The position numbers and the translations under genes are program-made. Below the pieces are notes generated by a model. That model ran no database searches. It saw nothing but the letters and a program-made list of their open reading frames with translations, and was not told the origin of the DNA. A stretch of DNA of 64,000 bases from an uncultured delta proteobacterium (lineage in GTDB: Bacteria; Desulfobacterota; Syntrophia; Syntrophales; UBA8958). Below, piece by piece: positions 9,197 to 18,788 of this stretch (the first letter of the stretch is position 1; the number at the start of each line of letters is the position of its first letter). The DNA is taken from assembly GCA_903885795.1 (NCBI GenBank), contig CAISJV010000047.1:30640-94639 (forward strand). The letters are read 5' to 3'.

Positions 9197-11425
9197 ATGG
9201 GAGCAATGTTGATGATAAAAATTGCACGATTGTCCAATAGGCTGACCGGGGACATCTTGGGCGGTCTTACGGCTATGCTCGTGGCGCTCCCTTCGGCCAT
9301 CGCTTTCGGGATCATCAGCTATTCTCCCCTCGGCGCACAGTACGCAGGTAAAGCTGCTGTTGCCGGCATGATAGGTGCGGTTGCCCTTGGGCTAATCGCG
9401 CCGCTTTTTGGCGGCACACCGCGTCTTATCACGGCCCCTTGCGCCCCCGCGGCCGCCGTACTTTCTGTTTTCGTCGGCCAACTTGTCAAAGGCGGAGCCA
9501 CGCCGATTGAGGCTATCCCCTTTTATGTGGCCATGGTCGCCCTTTTAGCAGGTATCATTCAGTTTTTGGCAGGGCGCTTCGGTGGTGGGAAATTCATTAA
9601 ATACATTCCTTACCCTGTCGTCGCCGGGTATCTGAGCGGCGTCGGGATTTTGATCCTCCTGGGACAATTACCGAAATTGTTGGGTCTGCCGAAAGGACTC
9701 ACCCTCTGGCACGGACTTTTACAGCCAGTTGTTTGGAGCGGAACGAGCATATTCGTCGGGCTTATCACCATTGCAGCCATGCTCCTGGCCCCCAGGTTCC
9801 TCAAACTAATCCCGGCGGCCATTGTCGCTTTGCTTTTCGGGATCGGCGCCTATTTCGCCCTGGCTGTCTTAAACCCGTCGCTCCTCACGATCAACAACAA
9901 TCCCTTGATTATCGGACCAATATCGTCATCGGGCCTGGAGGCATTCCGAACTGCCATGAGCCAGTGGGCCTATCTTGACATCATCAATTCCAAAAGCTTC
10001 ACCATGATTATCGTTCCGATTTTAACCTTGGCGATCCTTCTTTCTATCGACACCTTAAAGACATGCGTGATCCTCGACGTCATAACCCAATCCCGCCACA
10101 AATCCAACAAAGAACTCATGGGGCAGGGACTCGGCAACATTTCCTCGGCCCTGGTTGGAGGCATTCCCGGTTCGGGAACTATGGGCCCTACCCTGGTAAA
10201 CTTGGCCAGCGGCGGTCAAACATGGCGGTCGAGCGTACTTGCCGGCGTTTTTGCCGGATTGGTTTTTCTTCTCCTCGGAAAGCTTATGGCCTGGATTCCC
10301 CTGGCCGCCCTGGCGGGTGTCCTGATTGTCATTGCCGTCCGTATGCTCGACAAAAACAGCCTGCAATTGCTGAAACATAAATCAACTATTTTTGACTTCC
10401 TTGTGATACTTGCAGTTGTGATCTCCGCCGTCAGCATGAGCCTTATCGTTGCTGCCGGCGTCGGGACGGCAATGGCAATTATTCTGTTTCTAAGGGAACA
10501 GATACGTTCCTCTGTGGTCAGACGGAAATTCTTCGGCAATCAGAAGTTTTCAAAAAAACGCCGTGTGACTACGGAACTTTCCATCCTTGAATCTCAGGGG
10601 AAAGGCACGATCATCTGCGAGCTTCAGGGCCAGCTGTTCTTCGGTACGACGGATCAACTCTTCACTGAACTGGAACCGCATCTTGCCCAGTGTTCATTTG
10701 TGGTGCTAGATATGAGACGTGTTCAATCTCTCGACTTCACGGCCGCCAACATGCTCCGGCAGATCCACAATCGCGTCAAGGAGAAACAAGGCTATCTTGT
10801 TCTTACTTCAATCCCGCTGAATCTCCCTACTGGCCAGGATGTCAAAGCATATCTGGCAAGCCTTGGCTTTACGGAATCGGGCATGAACCTTAAATTTTAT
10901 CCGGATCTGGACTCGGCCTTGGAATGGATTGAGGACGAGATAATCAACACCTCGTCCGATGGCAACAAAGGTGCCCGCCAGGCCTTGACCTTACGGGACT
11001 TTGATTTTTTTTCCGGTTTTCCTGATGGAGCCATAGAAAAGATCTCTGTCACCATAACAGAGCAATCATTCCAACCGGGGGAGAAGATTTTCTCTATGGG
11101 AGACAGAAGTGACCAGATCTTCTTCGTCCGTAAAGGGACAGTAAAAATCGGCCTGCCATTGACAGGGGGAATGATTCACCACCTCCTGACCTTATCCAGA
11201 GGAGATTTTTTCGGTGAGATGTCCTTCCTTGATAAAGGGAAGAGATCCGCCGATGCCATCGCGACAAATGATGTCATGCTCTACATCCTCTCACGAAAAC
11301 AGTTTGAAAAGATTAACGAATTCCATCCCGAAATCGCCGGAATATTCTTTGAACGTCTGGCGTACGCCATCTCTCAACGCCTGCGGCTGACAAATATTGA
11401 ACTGATGGCCCTGGAGGAGGGTTGA
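9197..11425 (+). CDS. SulP family anion transporter with STAS and cyclic-nucleotide-binding domains
   Basis: A 742-residue three-part protein. Residues about 1-430 form the SulP membrane domain (GGLTAMLVALPSAIAFGI, GGIPGSGTMGPTLVN). Residues about 455-570 are a STAS domain (VVLDMRRVQSLDFTAANML). Residues about 600-725 are a cNMP-binding cradle with the phosphate-binding cassette GEMSFLDKGKRSADAIA. SulP proteins move sulfate, bicarbonate or dicarboxylates; the cNMP domain suggests gating by cAMP or cGMP, or by a related ligand. The frame opens at 9197, but GGGAG at 9199-9203 lies 8 bases before an in-frame ATG at 9212, which is the better start (MIKIARLSN). Confidence 0.88.
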   Translation: MGAMLMIKIARLSNRLTGDILGGLTAMLVALPSAIAFGIISYSPLGAQYAGKAAVAGMIGAVALGLIAPLFGGTPRLITAPCAPAAAVLSVFVGQLVKGGATPIEAIPFYVAMVALLAGIIQFLAGRFGGGKFIKYIPYPVVAGYLSGVGILILLGQLPKLLGLPKGLTLWHGLLQPVVWSGTSIFVGLITIAAMLLAPRFLKLIPAAIVALLFGIGAYFALAVLNPSLLTINNNPLIIGPISSSGLEAFRTAMSQWAYLDIINSKSFTMIIVPILTLAILLSIDTLKTCVILDVITQSRHKSNKELMGQGLGNISSALVGGIPGSGTMGPTLVNLASGGQTWRSSVLAGVFAGLVFLLLGKLMAWIPLAALAGVLIVIAVRMLDKNSLQLLKHKSTIFDFLVILAVVISAVSMSLIVAAGVGTAMAIILFLREQIRSSVVRRKFFGNQKFSKKRRVTTELSILESQGKGTIICELQGQLFFGTTDQLFTELEPHLAQCSFVVLDMRRVQSLDFTAANMLRQIHNRVKEKQGYLVLTSIPLNLPTGQDVKAYLASLGFTESGMNLKFYPDLDSALEWIEDEIINTSSDGNKGARQALTLRDFDFFSGFPDGAIEKISVTITEQSFQPGEKIFSMGDRSDQIFFVRKGTVKIGLPLTGGMIHHLLTLSRGDFFGEMSFLDKGKRSADAIATNDVMLYILSRKQFEKINEFHPEIAGIFFERLAYAISQRLRLTNIELMALEEG

Positions 11426-11494
11426 TGGCGTGTTATTCCAAGATTTAAAGTCCCCCTGAATCCGGCGGTATGATCGTCGCACTGGACCCGAATG

Positions 11495-13342
11495 CTACAG
11501 GCTAACCGTCGTACTACCCGACTGCTCCCTGACATGACGAACGATATGCGCTGAATCTTCATAGCTGTGTTTGCCAAAAGGCATGATGAGGTATAGCCCG
11601 GAGGCGTCTGCTGCAATGCCGGTTGCAAGTTCACAAGCCTGATCCAGGCCTAAACGACGCTGATCCTCCGGCGAATCATACCGTGTGAAACTTGCCACGA
11701 CATCTTCCGGTACTACAATCCCCGGAATACGGCCGCTGGCCAGAAACACGGCGCTGCGGTGGCTGACCAGAGGCATGATCCCGGGGAAAAACCGAATCAT
11801 CAGTCCTGCCATGGCGTCACGCAGCCTCCTGTAGTCATCGAGAGTAAAAACCGGCTGGGAGAATACAAACTCGGCTCCAGCGTCGATTTTGGTCTTGAGC
11901 CACCGAATTTGTGCCAGGATCGGCCGTCCGACGGCACAACCGGCACAAAAGTCGGGAGGATCCGCCAACCCCTCCCCGTTAATGATCTTTCCATCACGCA
12001 GTTCGCGGATCAGGCGCAGCAATTCGACTGAACTCCTCATGTCCACAACGCGGTGAGCCAGATTGCCCAGATGCCCCATGGAAGGCGCATCACCCGTAAT
12101 CGCCAGAAGGCCGCGCAGACCCGAATCCCAACATCCGATAAGTGTGGAATGCAGTCGCATAAGGTTGGATTGCGTCACGCTGAAATGGCAGATTGAAGGA
12201 ATCCGAAGGGCGTTCTGCAGGCGAGCGGCCGTTACTATCGAATCCCGTCCGACGGTCGCTCCTGGGTTGTCCGGCACATCGAACATGTCCGCCCCGGCTG
12301 CCGCAACTTTTAAAGCACCCTGCACAATCTCATCCAGAGACTGCCTTCGATCGGCGCGTATTTCCACGCTGACAATAAAGCGGTTTGATTTCATCATGGA
12401 ACGAATGGAGTTGGCGGTGATGTCCGTCCGCCCAGGCAGTACGGGGGCTTGCTCGCTATTGATTTGAATGCGTGGCCGCGACATGACAGCCCGCCGCCCT
12501 ATCACATCCGCCATTCTGCGGATATGATCCGGTGTCGTGCCGCAACAACCGCCAATAATCGCAACTCCTGCTGAGTAAAGGGATACCGCTGCAGCAGCGA
12601 AATCATCAGGGGTAAATTCATACGTCACGACCCCTCGCTCGATCCGTGGATGTCCGGCATTCGGCGAGGCGGTTAATGGAAGATTGGTGCGCGCGCCGAT
12701 GTAGGATGCCACACGCAAAATCTCGTCCGGATGGTAACAGTTTGTTCCCACAGCAATAACACCCGCCCGGTGCGCCTCCTGGAGAAGCTGATCCATGCGA
12801 TGCCACCGCCGTGATCCTCCACCGGTATTGCCGATCTGGAAAATGACCGGCAGGCCGGTATCGACTGCTGCTTGCAGTGCCGCCCGCGCTTCCCGCACCT
12901 CCACAAACGTCTCCAGCAACAGTGCGTCGGCTTCGCCGAGCGCCTTGCACTGATTGCGATAGACATCAAGCAAGGTATCGGCAGGGTAGTCATCCAACCG
13001 TAACCCAAGTCCCAATGGCCCCATCGAGGCCCAGACCATACATTCCGAACCACCAGCCTCCCGAGCCAGAGCTACACCCGCACGGTTTGTCTCCTCACAC
13101 AGCTCTGCAACACCCGCATCACCGAAGAGAAGCGTATTTGCTGCAAAAGTATTGGTCACAAGAATCCGTGATCCTGCCGATCGATAGGCGGTATGCAGGC
13201 TCATGACCGCTTCGGGTTGTCTGAGATTGAGGAGCTCAATCGGCTCATCGCCCGTACCACTCGCCTGACGCAGGCAGGTTCCAATCGCCCCGCTACTGAT
13301 CAGTATATTGCCCCCCAATTCGCGCATTATGAAATCAGTCAT
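11495..13342 (-). CDS. Bifunctional homocysteine S-methyltransferase / methylenetetrahydrofolate reductase
   Basis: A two-domain enzyme of 615 residues. The N-terminal half (about 1-290) is a homocysteine methyltransferase with the zinc-ligand Cys in GTNCYHPDEI and the paired Cys in GGCCGTTPDHIRRM. The C-terminal half (about 320-610) is a MetF-like TIM barrel (AAAGADMFDVPDNPG, LRGLLAITGDAPS). Related fusions (YitJ type) couple methyl-THF formation to methionine synthesis or to one-carbon flow. The usual LLDGAMGT opening is altered here to LISSGAIGT. No B12 domain is present, so an S-methylmethionine- or folate-linked reaction without a bound cobalamin is likely. It is a single gene; no partner is adjacent. 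Confidence 0.88.
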   Translation of the reverse strand: MTDFIMRELGGNILISSGAIGTCLRQASGTGDEPIELLNLRQPEAVMSLHTAYRSAGSRILVTNTFAANTLLFGDAGVAELCEETNRAGVALAREAGGSECMVWASMGPLGLGLRLDDYPADTLLDVYRNQCKALGEADALLLETFVEVREARAALQAAVDTGLPVIFQIGNTGGGSRRWHRMDQLLQEAHRAGVIAVGTNCYHPDEILRVASYIGARTNLPLTASPNAGHPRIERGVVTYEFTPDDFAAAAVSLYSAGVAIIGGCCGTTPDHIRRMADVIGRRAVMSRPRIQINSEQAPVLPGRTDITANSIRSMMKSNRFIVSVEIRADRRQSLDEIVQGALKVAAAGADMFDVPDNPGATVGRDSIVTAARLQNALRIPSICHFSVTQSNLMRLHSTLIGCWDSGLRGLLAITGDAPSMGHLGNLAHRVVDMRSSVELLRLIRELRDGKIINGEGLADPPDFCAGCAVGRPILAQIRWLKTKIDAGAEFVFSQPVFTLDDYRRLRDAMAGLMIRFFPGIMPLVSHRSAVFLASGRIPGIVVPEDVVASFTRYDSPEDQRRLGLDQACELATGIAADASGLYLIMPFGKHSYEDSAHIVRHVREQSGSTTVSL

Positions 13343-13518
13343 TCACATCCTCTCCCACTGCCGTAAGGCTGCGCGCTAGCGTCACCTTTTCTCATCCTCG
13401 AAAATATGATGCTGCCCTCATGTAGAACTTTGCCTAAATGACAACATACAAGTCCACGGTATCCAACGGGGCGAGATTGTATGGACAGAGGATGAGGCGA
13501 ATTCACTCACCCTCGGCC

Positions 13519-14478
13519 TTATGTAAATACGGCGAAGACAGCCGGAACCACCACCGGGCTGATAACGATATGAGTAAAAGTAAGCAGCGTGGCGGTTTTC
13601 GCTGCGCAGTCGTATCGGGCGGCAAAGACTGGGCCCAGTATCGCAGCGGGCATAGCGCTGATGAGAACCAGAATCTGCCTGTTTTCAGTGCCGACGCTTA
13701 ACAGGACTGAAACGAAATCGTTGAACCACGGCTGAAACAACATCTGGACCAGGATGGAAACCGTTATCAATTTCCAGAATCCGCCCATCGGCTGAAAGGA
13801 AAGCTGAAGCCCGAGAATGACAGCCGAGATGACCACCAGGGCTCCCTGCATCATATTCAAAGCTTCCCTGATCGTATCCACAAACGGCGTTCCTGCCGGA
13901 ATATCGAGGTGTGACAAAACAAGTCCCAAGACAACTGATAGAAAGATGGGCGACAGGAAATAGTCTTTCACCAGTTTTCGCATATCTTCATTTCCTTTAA
14001 ACGTCCCCCCGAAATACATCGCTACGGCAGGACATAATATGAAGATCGGCAGGCCGACTCCGAGTTCACTGATGATAATCCCCTTGGCAAGCGCCTGGGG
14101 GTTGTTTGCAAAGGCGTATTGGATGATTGGATATCCTATGAGTGCGGAAGACCCGAAGGATGAGACAATCATTAGCGCACCGATGCTCTGGCGATCGAAT
14201 TTCATAAGGACTCCGATCAGCCAACTGATTGCCAGCGAGACAGTTCCCGATAAGAACATGATCAGAACGGGAGCCAGACTTTCGCCTGAGAGACGGTGCG
14301 TCCAGAGCTGATAAAAGATCGTGGCAGGTAATATCGCCTGGGTGAGCAGCCTCGCAAAGATGGCACTGTCATCCTGCTTCAGTATCCCTTTTATTTTCAG
14401 GAGGTACGCCGCTATGACTATCAGGGCAAATGCGATCACTGTTTCGGCTACATGCAAACTCACTGCCGACATTTCCAT
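13519..14478 (-). CDS. AEC family transporter (auxin efflux carrier fold)
   Basis: A 319-residue membrane protein with about ten hydrophobic segments and the AEC layout of two five-helix halves. Typical elements are the N-terminal LKIKGILKQDDSAIFARLL, the helix FGSSALIGYPIIQYAF and the C-terminal SAMPAAILGPVFAARY. Members export or import malonate, malate or other organic acids; the substrate here is unknown. Two closely spaced in-frame start codons exist at the 5' end (14478 and 14472). It is separated from the preceding homocysteine methyltransferase gene by about 175 bases and is probably independently transcribed. Confidence 0.85.
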   Translation of the reverse strand: MEMSAVSLHVAETVIAFALIVIAAYLLKIKGILKQDDSAIFARLLTQAILPATIFYQLWTHRLSGESLAPVLIMFLSGTVSLAISWLIGVLMKFDRQSIGALMIVSSFGSSALIGYPIIQYAFANNPQALAKGIIISELGVGLPIFILCPAVAMYFGGTFKGNEDMRKLVKDYFLSPIFLSVVLGLVLSHLDIPAGTPFVDTIREALNMMQGALVVISAVILGLQLSFQPMGGFWKLITVSILVQMLFQPWFNDFVSVLLSVGTENRQILVLISAMPAAILGPVFAARYDCAAKTATLLTFTHIVISPVVVPAVFAVFT

Positions 14479-14746
14479 CCTCCTTAGAGAAATCCCTTAT
14501 GGGCCGAATACATATAAGCAAGAATATTGTGTGTCAATGTAATATTGGTCACAAAACATGGCGGGCGTTGCGGACGATCCCGAGAGAACGGTTAGATTAA
14601 CTAATTCAAAAGAACCCCTCAACTCCAACCCCTTATATTCTCGTTACGCATCCGTAGAAAATAAGATTGAACTTGTGATCTGTTTTCCGGCATCCCCGCA
14701 CCCGGAGGCCGAGGGAGAAAAGTCCCGGCTCCCGGTTGGGATGATT

Positions 14747-15532
14747 TTACACATTGATCTCTCCTCTGGAATAGGTAACCGAGTTGCCGCCAATCTTCAC
14801 ACGATCTCCTGCGTCTTGGCAGAACAGTTCACCTCCCCGCGAAGAAAGCTGCACTGCATGAAGTTCTGTCTTCTTTAAGCGCTTGGCCCAGTAAGGAATC
14901 AGCGTTGAATGTGAAGACCCAGTCACCGGGTCTTCATTCACGCCTGCTCTGGGGGCAAAGAAGCGGGACACAAAATCCACGGTCTTCCCAGGTGCCGTGA
15001 CGATCACACCCAGGCAATCCCAGTTCAGCATCCGGACTAAATCCGGATTCATGTTTCTGATTTCATCTTCATTATCGAAGACCATCAAATAGTCTCGCGA
15101 ACGCCAGATCTCAACGGGCTTATTCCCCAGTGTTTCCTCCAACTCCCTGGGCGTTTCGCATGTTACAGGCGGCCGGGAGGGGAAATCCAGAATTAATCTG
15201 TCTCCCTTTCTTTCCACGCTCACGATTCCGCTGCTCTTGGTGGTGAATTCGATCAGGTTCCCATCCAAGCCTGTTTCTTTGAAGAGAACGTGGGCGGGAG
15301 CAACGGTGGCATGACCGCACAGATCTACCTCTATAGTGGGAGTGAACCAGCGAAGCTCGAAAGATCCGCCCTGACGAAGGACAAAGGCCGTCTCCGACAG
15401 GTTATTCTCAAAGGCAATCTGTTGCATAAGTTCATCGGCGGGCCATCCGGACATCAACAGACAGACGCCTGCGGGATTGCCTTTGAAGAGGCGATCAGTA
15501 AAGACATCAACCTGATAGTAGGGTATCTTCAT
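14747..15532 (-). CDS. PhzF family isomerase/epimerase-like protein
   Basis: The chosen start at 15532 (MKIPYYQVDVF) is the conserved PhzF N-terminus and gives about 261 residues, the family's normal size. The motif NNLSETAFV contains the catalytic Glu, WFTPTIEVDLCGHAT is the signature of the first half, and EDPVTGSSHSTL that of the second. PhzF proteins are cofactor-free isomerases of two diaminopimelate-epimerase-like domains; only the phenazine enzyme has a well-defined substrate, so the role here is unknown. The frame continues upstream for 41 codons into an IS3-type transposase tail, so the gene either uses its own start just inside or is expressed as a short fusion. Confidence 0.85.
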   Translation of the reverse strand: MKIPYYQVDVFTDRLFKGNPAGVCLLMSGWPADELMQQIAFENNLSETAFVLRQGGSFELRWFTPTIEVDLCGHATVAPAHVLFKETGLDGNLIEFTTKSSGIVSVERKGDRLILDFPSRPPVTCETPRELEETLGNKPVEIWRSRDYLMVFDNEDEIRNMNPDLVRMLNWDCLGVIVTAPGKTVDFVSRFFAPRAGVNEDPVTGSSHSTLIPYWAKRLKKTELHAVQLSSRGGELFCQDAGDRVKIGGNSVTYSRGEINV

Positions 15533-15664
15533 TTCTTTTTCCATGTTCAAACGGAGTCTTTGTTCCTGCGACATAGCCACATATTCTTTGACAAATTCAT
15601 GTGGCGTCATATAGCCGAGAGAGCTGTGAGAACGCTCTGCGTTGTATTCGATCAATGAAAGCTG
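15533..15664 (-). pseudogene. C-terminal remnant of an IS3-family transposase (OrfB)
   Basis: Read on the minus strand after a TAG at 15665-15667, the frame gives LIEYNAERSHSSLGYMTPHE followed by FVKEYVAMSQ. YN-x-ER-x-HSSLGY-x-TP is the hallmark C-terminus of IS3-group integrase transposases. Everything upstream of it is missing, and the frame runs uninterrupted into the PhzF gene. This is a fossil insertion whose other end is not visible in the window. Confidence 0.75.
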
Positions 15665-15844
15665 CTATACCTTCATTATATAATCAAAAAGTGGTTTAAA
15701 GAAGCCACCCCAATACGTGAGAGTTACCAAAATAGTTGTAGCAATAAGACTAGCCTTAAAATTACGATCAGAATGTATTACCGAAGTGACTAAATTAATT
15801 AAGAGTACCGCTATGAATATCATTTGAGGTAATGCTTCCTTCAT
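15665..15844 (-). CDS. Small two-helix membrane protein, phage-like
   Basis: A 59-codon gene with an excellent ribosome-binding site (AAAGGAGG, 3 bases before ATG at 15844). The product MKEALPQMIFIAVLLINLVT continues into a short charged turn (HSDRNFK) and a second hydrophobic segment ending in LTYWGGFF. Small prophage membrane proteins of about 60 residues often end in a similar YWGGFF segment, so a phage origin is likely, though I am not certain. Its stop codon abuts the transposase remnant in the same frame. It diverges from hrpB. Confidence 0.55.
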   Translation of the reverse strand: MKEALPQMIFIAVLLINLVTSVIHSDRNFKASLIATTILVTLTYWGGFFKPLFDYIMKV

Positions 15845-16182
15845 ATTCCTCCTTTAAGATAGTTAACAGTGTCGGTTAGAAATAATATAAGGTTACATTC
15901 GCTACAAGATTCACTGTAGGGTTACCGAATATCTGTTCAGATGTCAAATTGAATCTATTCAATCAAATACTGCTATCCCTGAACGGATAATCGTGTCTTG
16001 CATATCCTACATTTCCTTAGTTGATGGGGCGACGTATGAGCTCTTTCCGGACAAATATCAAGGAATGTTTTTTGACTTATAAACCATCATTTTTATCCTG
16101 GTAATCTCCTTGACATAGAAGGATGGCGTCTTTATAGTCGCTCACAGGAGAAGTAAATTTCTATCTAATAGGTGACTATGGC
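15845..16182. other. 338-base intergenic stretch upstream of hrpB
   Basis: AT-rich spacer between the leftward small membrane gene and hrpB. It contains the hrpB promoter at 16110-16138. The rest shows no reading frame or clear repeat; it may include the edge of decayed mobile DNA. Confidence 0.4.
16110..16138 (+). promoter_or_regulatory. Sigma-70-type promoter of hrpB
   Basis: TTGACA at 16110-16115, a 17-base spacer, and TATAGT at 16133-16138. It lies about 45 bases before the hrpB start, with nothing else transcribed in between. Confidence 0.7.
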
Positions 16183-18765
16183 TTGTCATATCTGAATTCT
16201 GTGAATCCATTCCCCATCGACCATATCCTTCCGGAGCTAAAAGAGGCAGTCCGCACCAAGCCAGCGGTGGTGCTTACGGCCCCACCCGGTTCCGGCAAAA
16301 CAACGCGGGTCCCTCTGGCCCTCTTGGAAATGATTCCCGCGGCGCAGGGGCGGATCATCATGCTCGAACCGAGACGGATCGCGGCGGTTGCCGCAGCCCG
16401 CTGGATAGCCCAACTCCTGAAAGAACCGGTCGGCCGGACCGTCGGCTATGCCATCCGCTTCGACCGCAGGATTTCAAAAGATACCCGCCTGGAGGTAGTT
16501 ACCGAAGGAATCCTTACCCGTCGCCTCCTGGACGATCCCGCCCTGGAAGGGGTTGCCATGATCATTTTCGACGAGTTTCACGAGCGGAACCTTCAGGCAG
16601 ACCTCGCCCTGGCCCTGAGCCTCGATATTCAACGGGGCCTCCGGGAAGATCTCAAGTTGCTGGTCATGTCGGCGACCATCGATACCCCAACTATTGCGGC
16701 CCTGTTGGGCAACGCCCCGGTGATTTCTGCCACGGGTAAGACCTTCCCCGTGGCAGAACGTTATTTGCCGGACGATGGATGGATAAGCGGCCGGGGCGAA
16801 CCAATAGAAGATCGTATTGCCGACGCTGTCCTCACCGCATTGAGAGAGACCACGGGGGACATCCTCGTTTTCCTGCCCGGAGCCGGAGAAATCCGCCGGG
16901 CCGCGGCGAGCTTACAGGAAGTCATGAAGAGTTGGGAAACCCCCGTTTCCCTCCATCCCCTCTATGGAGACCTGCCTTTCGCGGAGCAGGAACGGGCGAT
17001 CCTGCCCGCAAGTCATCGGAAGATCGTCCTGGCAACAAATATCGCCGAAACAAGCATCACTATCGAAGGGGTCCGAGTGGTGATCGATGGCGGCCAAGCC
17101 CGTAGGCTCCAATATGACCCCGCCACGGGCATGAATCGTCTCGTGACCGTTATGACTTCCCGCGCGTCGGCGACGCAGCGCCAAGGCCGGGCGGGACGCC
17201 TCGGGCCGGGTATCTGCTATCGCCTGTACAGCCGCCATACCTATCAGTCCATGACCCCCTTTACGCCGCCGGAAATCCTTTCCTCCGATCTTGCCTCCCT
17301 GGTCCTCGAATTGGCGGCCTGGGGAGTAACGGACCCCTTGACCATGGCCTGGCTCAATCCACCGCCAAAAGCAGCCTGGGAAGGGGCACGGCAGCTCCTC
17401 ATGGATCTGGACGCCCTGGATAAGGCCGGGACGGTGACGCCAAGCGGCCGTACCATGGCCCACCTCCCCCTCCACCCCCGCTTAGGGCGGTTGCTGTTGC
17501 GGGCAGTCGAATCAGGGCGACTCCGCTTGGGAGCGGATCTTGCCGCCCTCCTTTCCGAACGCGATATTATGGGCCGAAGTCAAATGAATAACAGGGATCG
17601 ACAGGGGGGAACGGACATCGGCGAACGCCTCGATATACTTCGGCGCTGGCGTGAGGGAAAGCAGGCACCAGCAGGAACGGATATCTATGCCTTGCGAGCC
17701 GTGAAGCGGGCAGCGCAACAGCTCCGGAGTCTGATGGAAACGGCGACGGGGGCGACTGTCCGGAAAAGTGAAGATTCAGCAATTTCCTCCCTCCTCCTCC
17801 ACGCCTATCCTGACCGGATCGCCAAAAGGCGCGTCGAGGGGAATGGTCGCTATATTTTGGCTCAAGGAAGAGGTGTGCGGCTGCCCCGAGGGAGCGGTCT
17901 GGTCGCAAACCCCTTTCTCATCGCCGTGCACCTTGACGGGGGTGAAAAGGCGGAAGGGACGATCCACATGGCCGAACCGGTGTCCGAGGAGATCATCAGG
18001 CGGGAAATGGGCGCCCATATCGATACCAGGCGGCAGGTGGAATGGGATAAGCAGGAAGGACGGATTCTCTCGGTCCTTTCAGAACGACTGGGGGCGCTGT
18101 CACTCTCGACAAAACCTTTCCCGGCCCCTGATGAAGAGACAATCCCGATCCTGTGCCAGGCGATCCGCGCCGGGGCCACCGTCCTGACTTTCGGCAGGGA
18201 AGACAGGCAATTTCAAGGTCGTGTCTCCCTGCTGCACCGCACCTTTCCCGGGGAGCACTGGCCGGACCTGTCGAAGGAGGCGCTCCTGTCGTCACCGGAG
18301 GAATGGCTTGCACCCTGGCTCAGGGGCATCCGCACCGGAGAACAGCTTGCCGGTCTCACGCTCCTCCCGGCCATGAAGGCCCTCCTTTCCCGGGAACAGC
18401 GGAAACACCTTGACGAGGGCGCCCCGGCGACCCTTGTCGTTCCAAGCGGTCGCAGTATTTTTATAGACTACACCGATGGTGAGCTACCTGTCCTGGCCGT
18501 CAAACTCCAGGAACTGTTCGGTCTAGCCGCAACGCCCACCATAGCAGCCGGGAGGGTGGCGGTGCTTATTCACCTCCTGTCACCCGCTGGACGTCCGGTA
18601 CAGATCACGCGTGACCTGAAGGGATTCTGGGAAACCGGCTACCCCCAGGTGAAGAAGGAATTGCAGGGACGCTATCCGAAACATCCTTGGCCCGACAATC
18701 CCTGGAACGCCGTACCTACACACCGGACACAACGCCAAAATAAAAAGGTTGGATCACGCAGATAA
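16183..18765 (+). CDS. hrpB: HrpB, ATP-dependent DEAH-box helicase
   Basis: An 860-residue DEAH/RHA helicase of the HrpB family (about 810-850 in enterobacteria). Visible motifs are Walker A APPGSGKTT near residues 32-40, DEFHERNLQADL near 129 (DEFH in place of DEAH, as in HrpB), VMSATIDT, NIAETSITIEGV, and RQGRAGRLGPG. A HrpB-specific C-terminal region of about 350 residues follows. HrpB proteins act on RNA or DNA, but the bacterial role is poorly defined. The likely start is a TTG at 16183, preceded by AGGTG with an 8-base gap; a GTG at 16201 is an alternative. It is convergent with the thioesterase gene. Confidence 0.93.
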   Translation: MSYLNSVNPFPIDHILPELKEAVRTKPAVVLTAPPGSGKTTRVPLALLEMIPAAQGRIIMLEPRRIAAVAAARWIAQLLKEPVGRTVGYAIRFDRRISKDTRLEVVTEGILTRRLLDDPALEGVAMIIFDEFHERNLQADLALALSLDIQRGLREDLKLLVMSATIDTPTIAALLGNAPVISATGKTFPVAERYLPDDGWISGRGEPIEDRIADAVLTALRETTGDILVFLPGAGEIRRAAASLQEVMKSWETPVSLHPLYGDLPFAEQERAILPASHRKIVLATNIAETSITIEGVRVVIDGGQARRLQYDPATGMNRLVTVMTSRASATQRQGRAGRLGPGICYRLYSRHTYQSMTPFTPPEILSSDLASLVLELAAWGVTDPLTMAWLNPPPKAAWEGARQLLMDLDALDKAGTVTPSGRTMAHLPLHPRLGRLLLRAVESGRLRLGADLAALLSERDIMGRSQMNNRDRQGGTDIGERLDILRRWREGKQAPAGTDIYALRAVKRAAQQLRSLMETATGATVRKSEDSAISSLLLHAYPDRIAKRRVEGNGRYILAQGRGVRLPRGSGLVANPFLIAVHLDGGEKAEGTIHMAEPVSEEIIRREMGAHIDTRRQVEWDKQEGRILSVLSERLGALSLSTKPFPAPDEETIPILCQAIRAGATVLTFGREDRQFQGRVSLLHRTFPGEHWPDLSKEALLSSPEEWLAPWLRGIRTGEQLAGLTLLPAMKALLSREQRKHLDEGAPATLVVPSGRSIFIDYTDGELPVLAVKLQELFGLAATPTIAAGRVAVLIHLLSPAGRPVQITRDLKGFWETGYPQVKKELQGRYPKHPWPDNPWNAVPTHRTQRQNKKVGSRR

Positions 18766-18788
18766 TCTGATAATCTATCGACAAAATA

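Noticed and set aside
13343..13437. Possible riboswitch (SAM, B12 or folate) before the homocysteine methyltransferase gene
   Set aside because: The leader is short and lacks the B12 box and the core motifs of the SAM and folate riboswitch classes I could recall.
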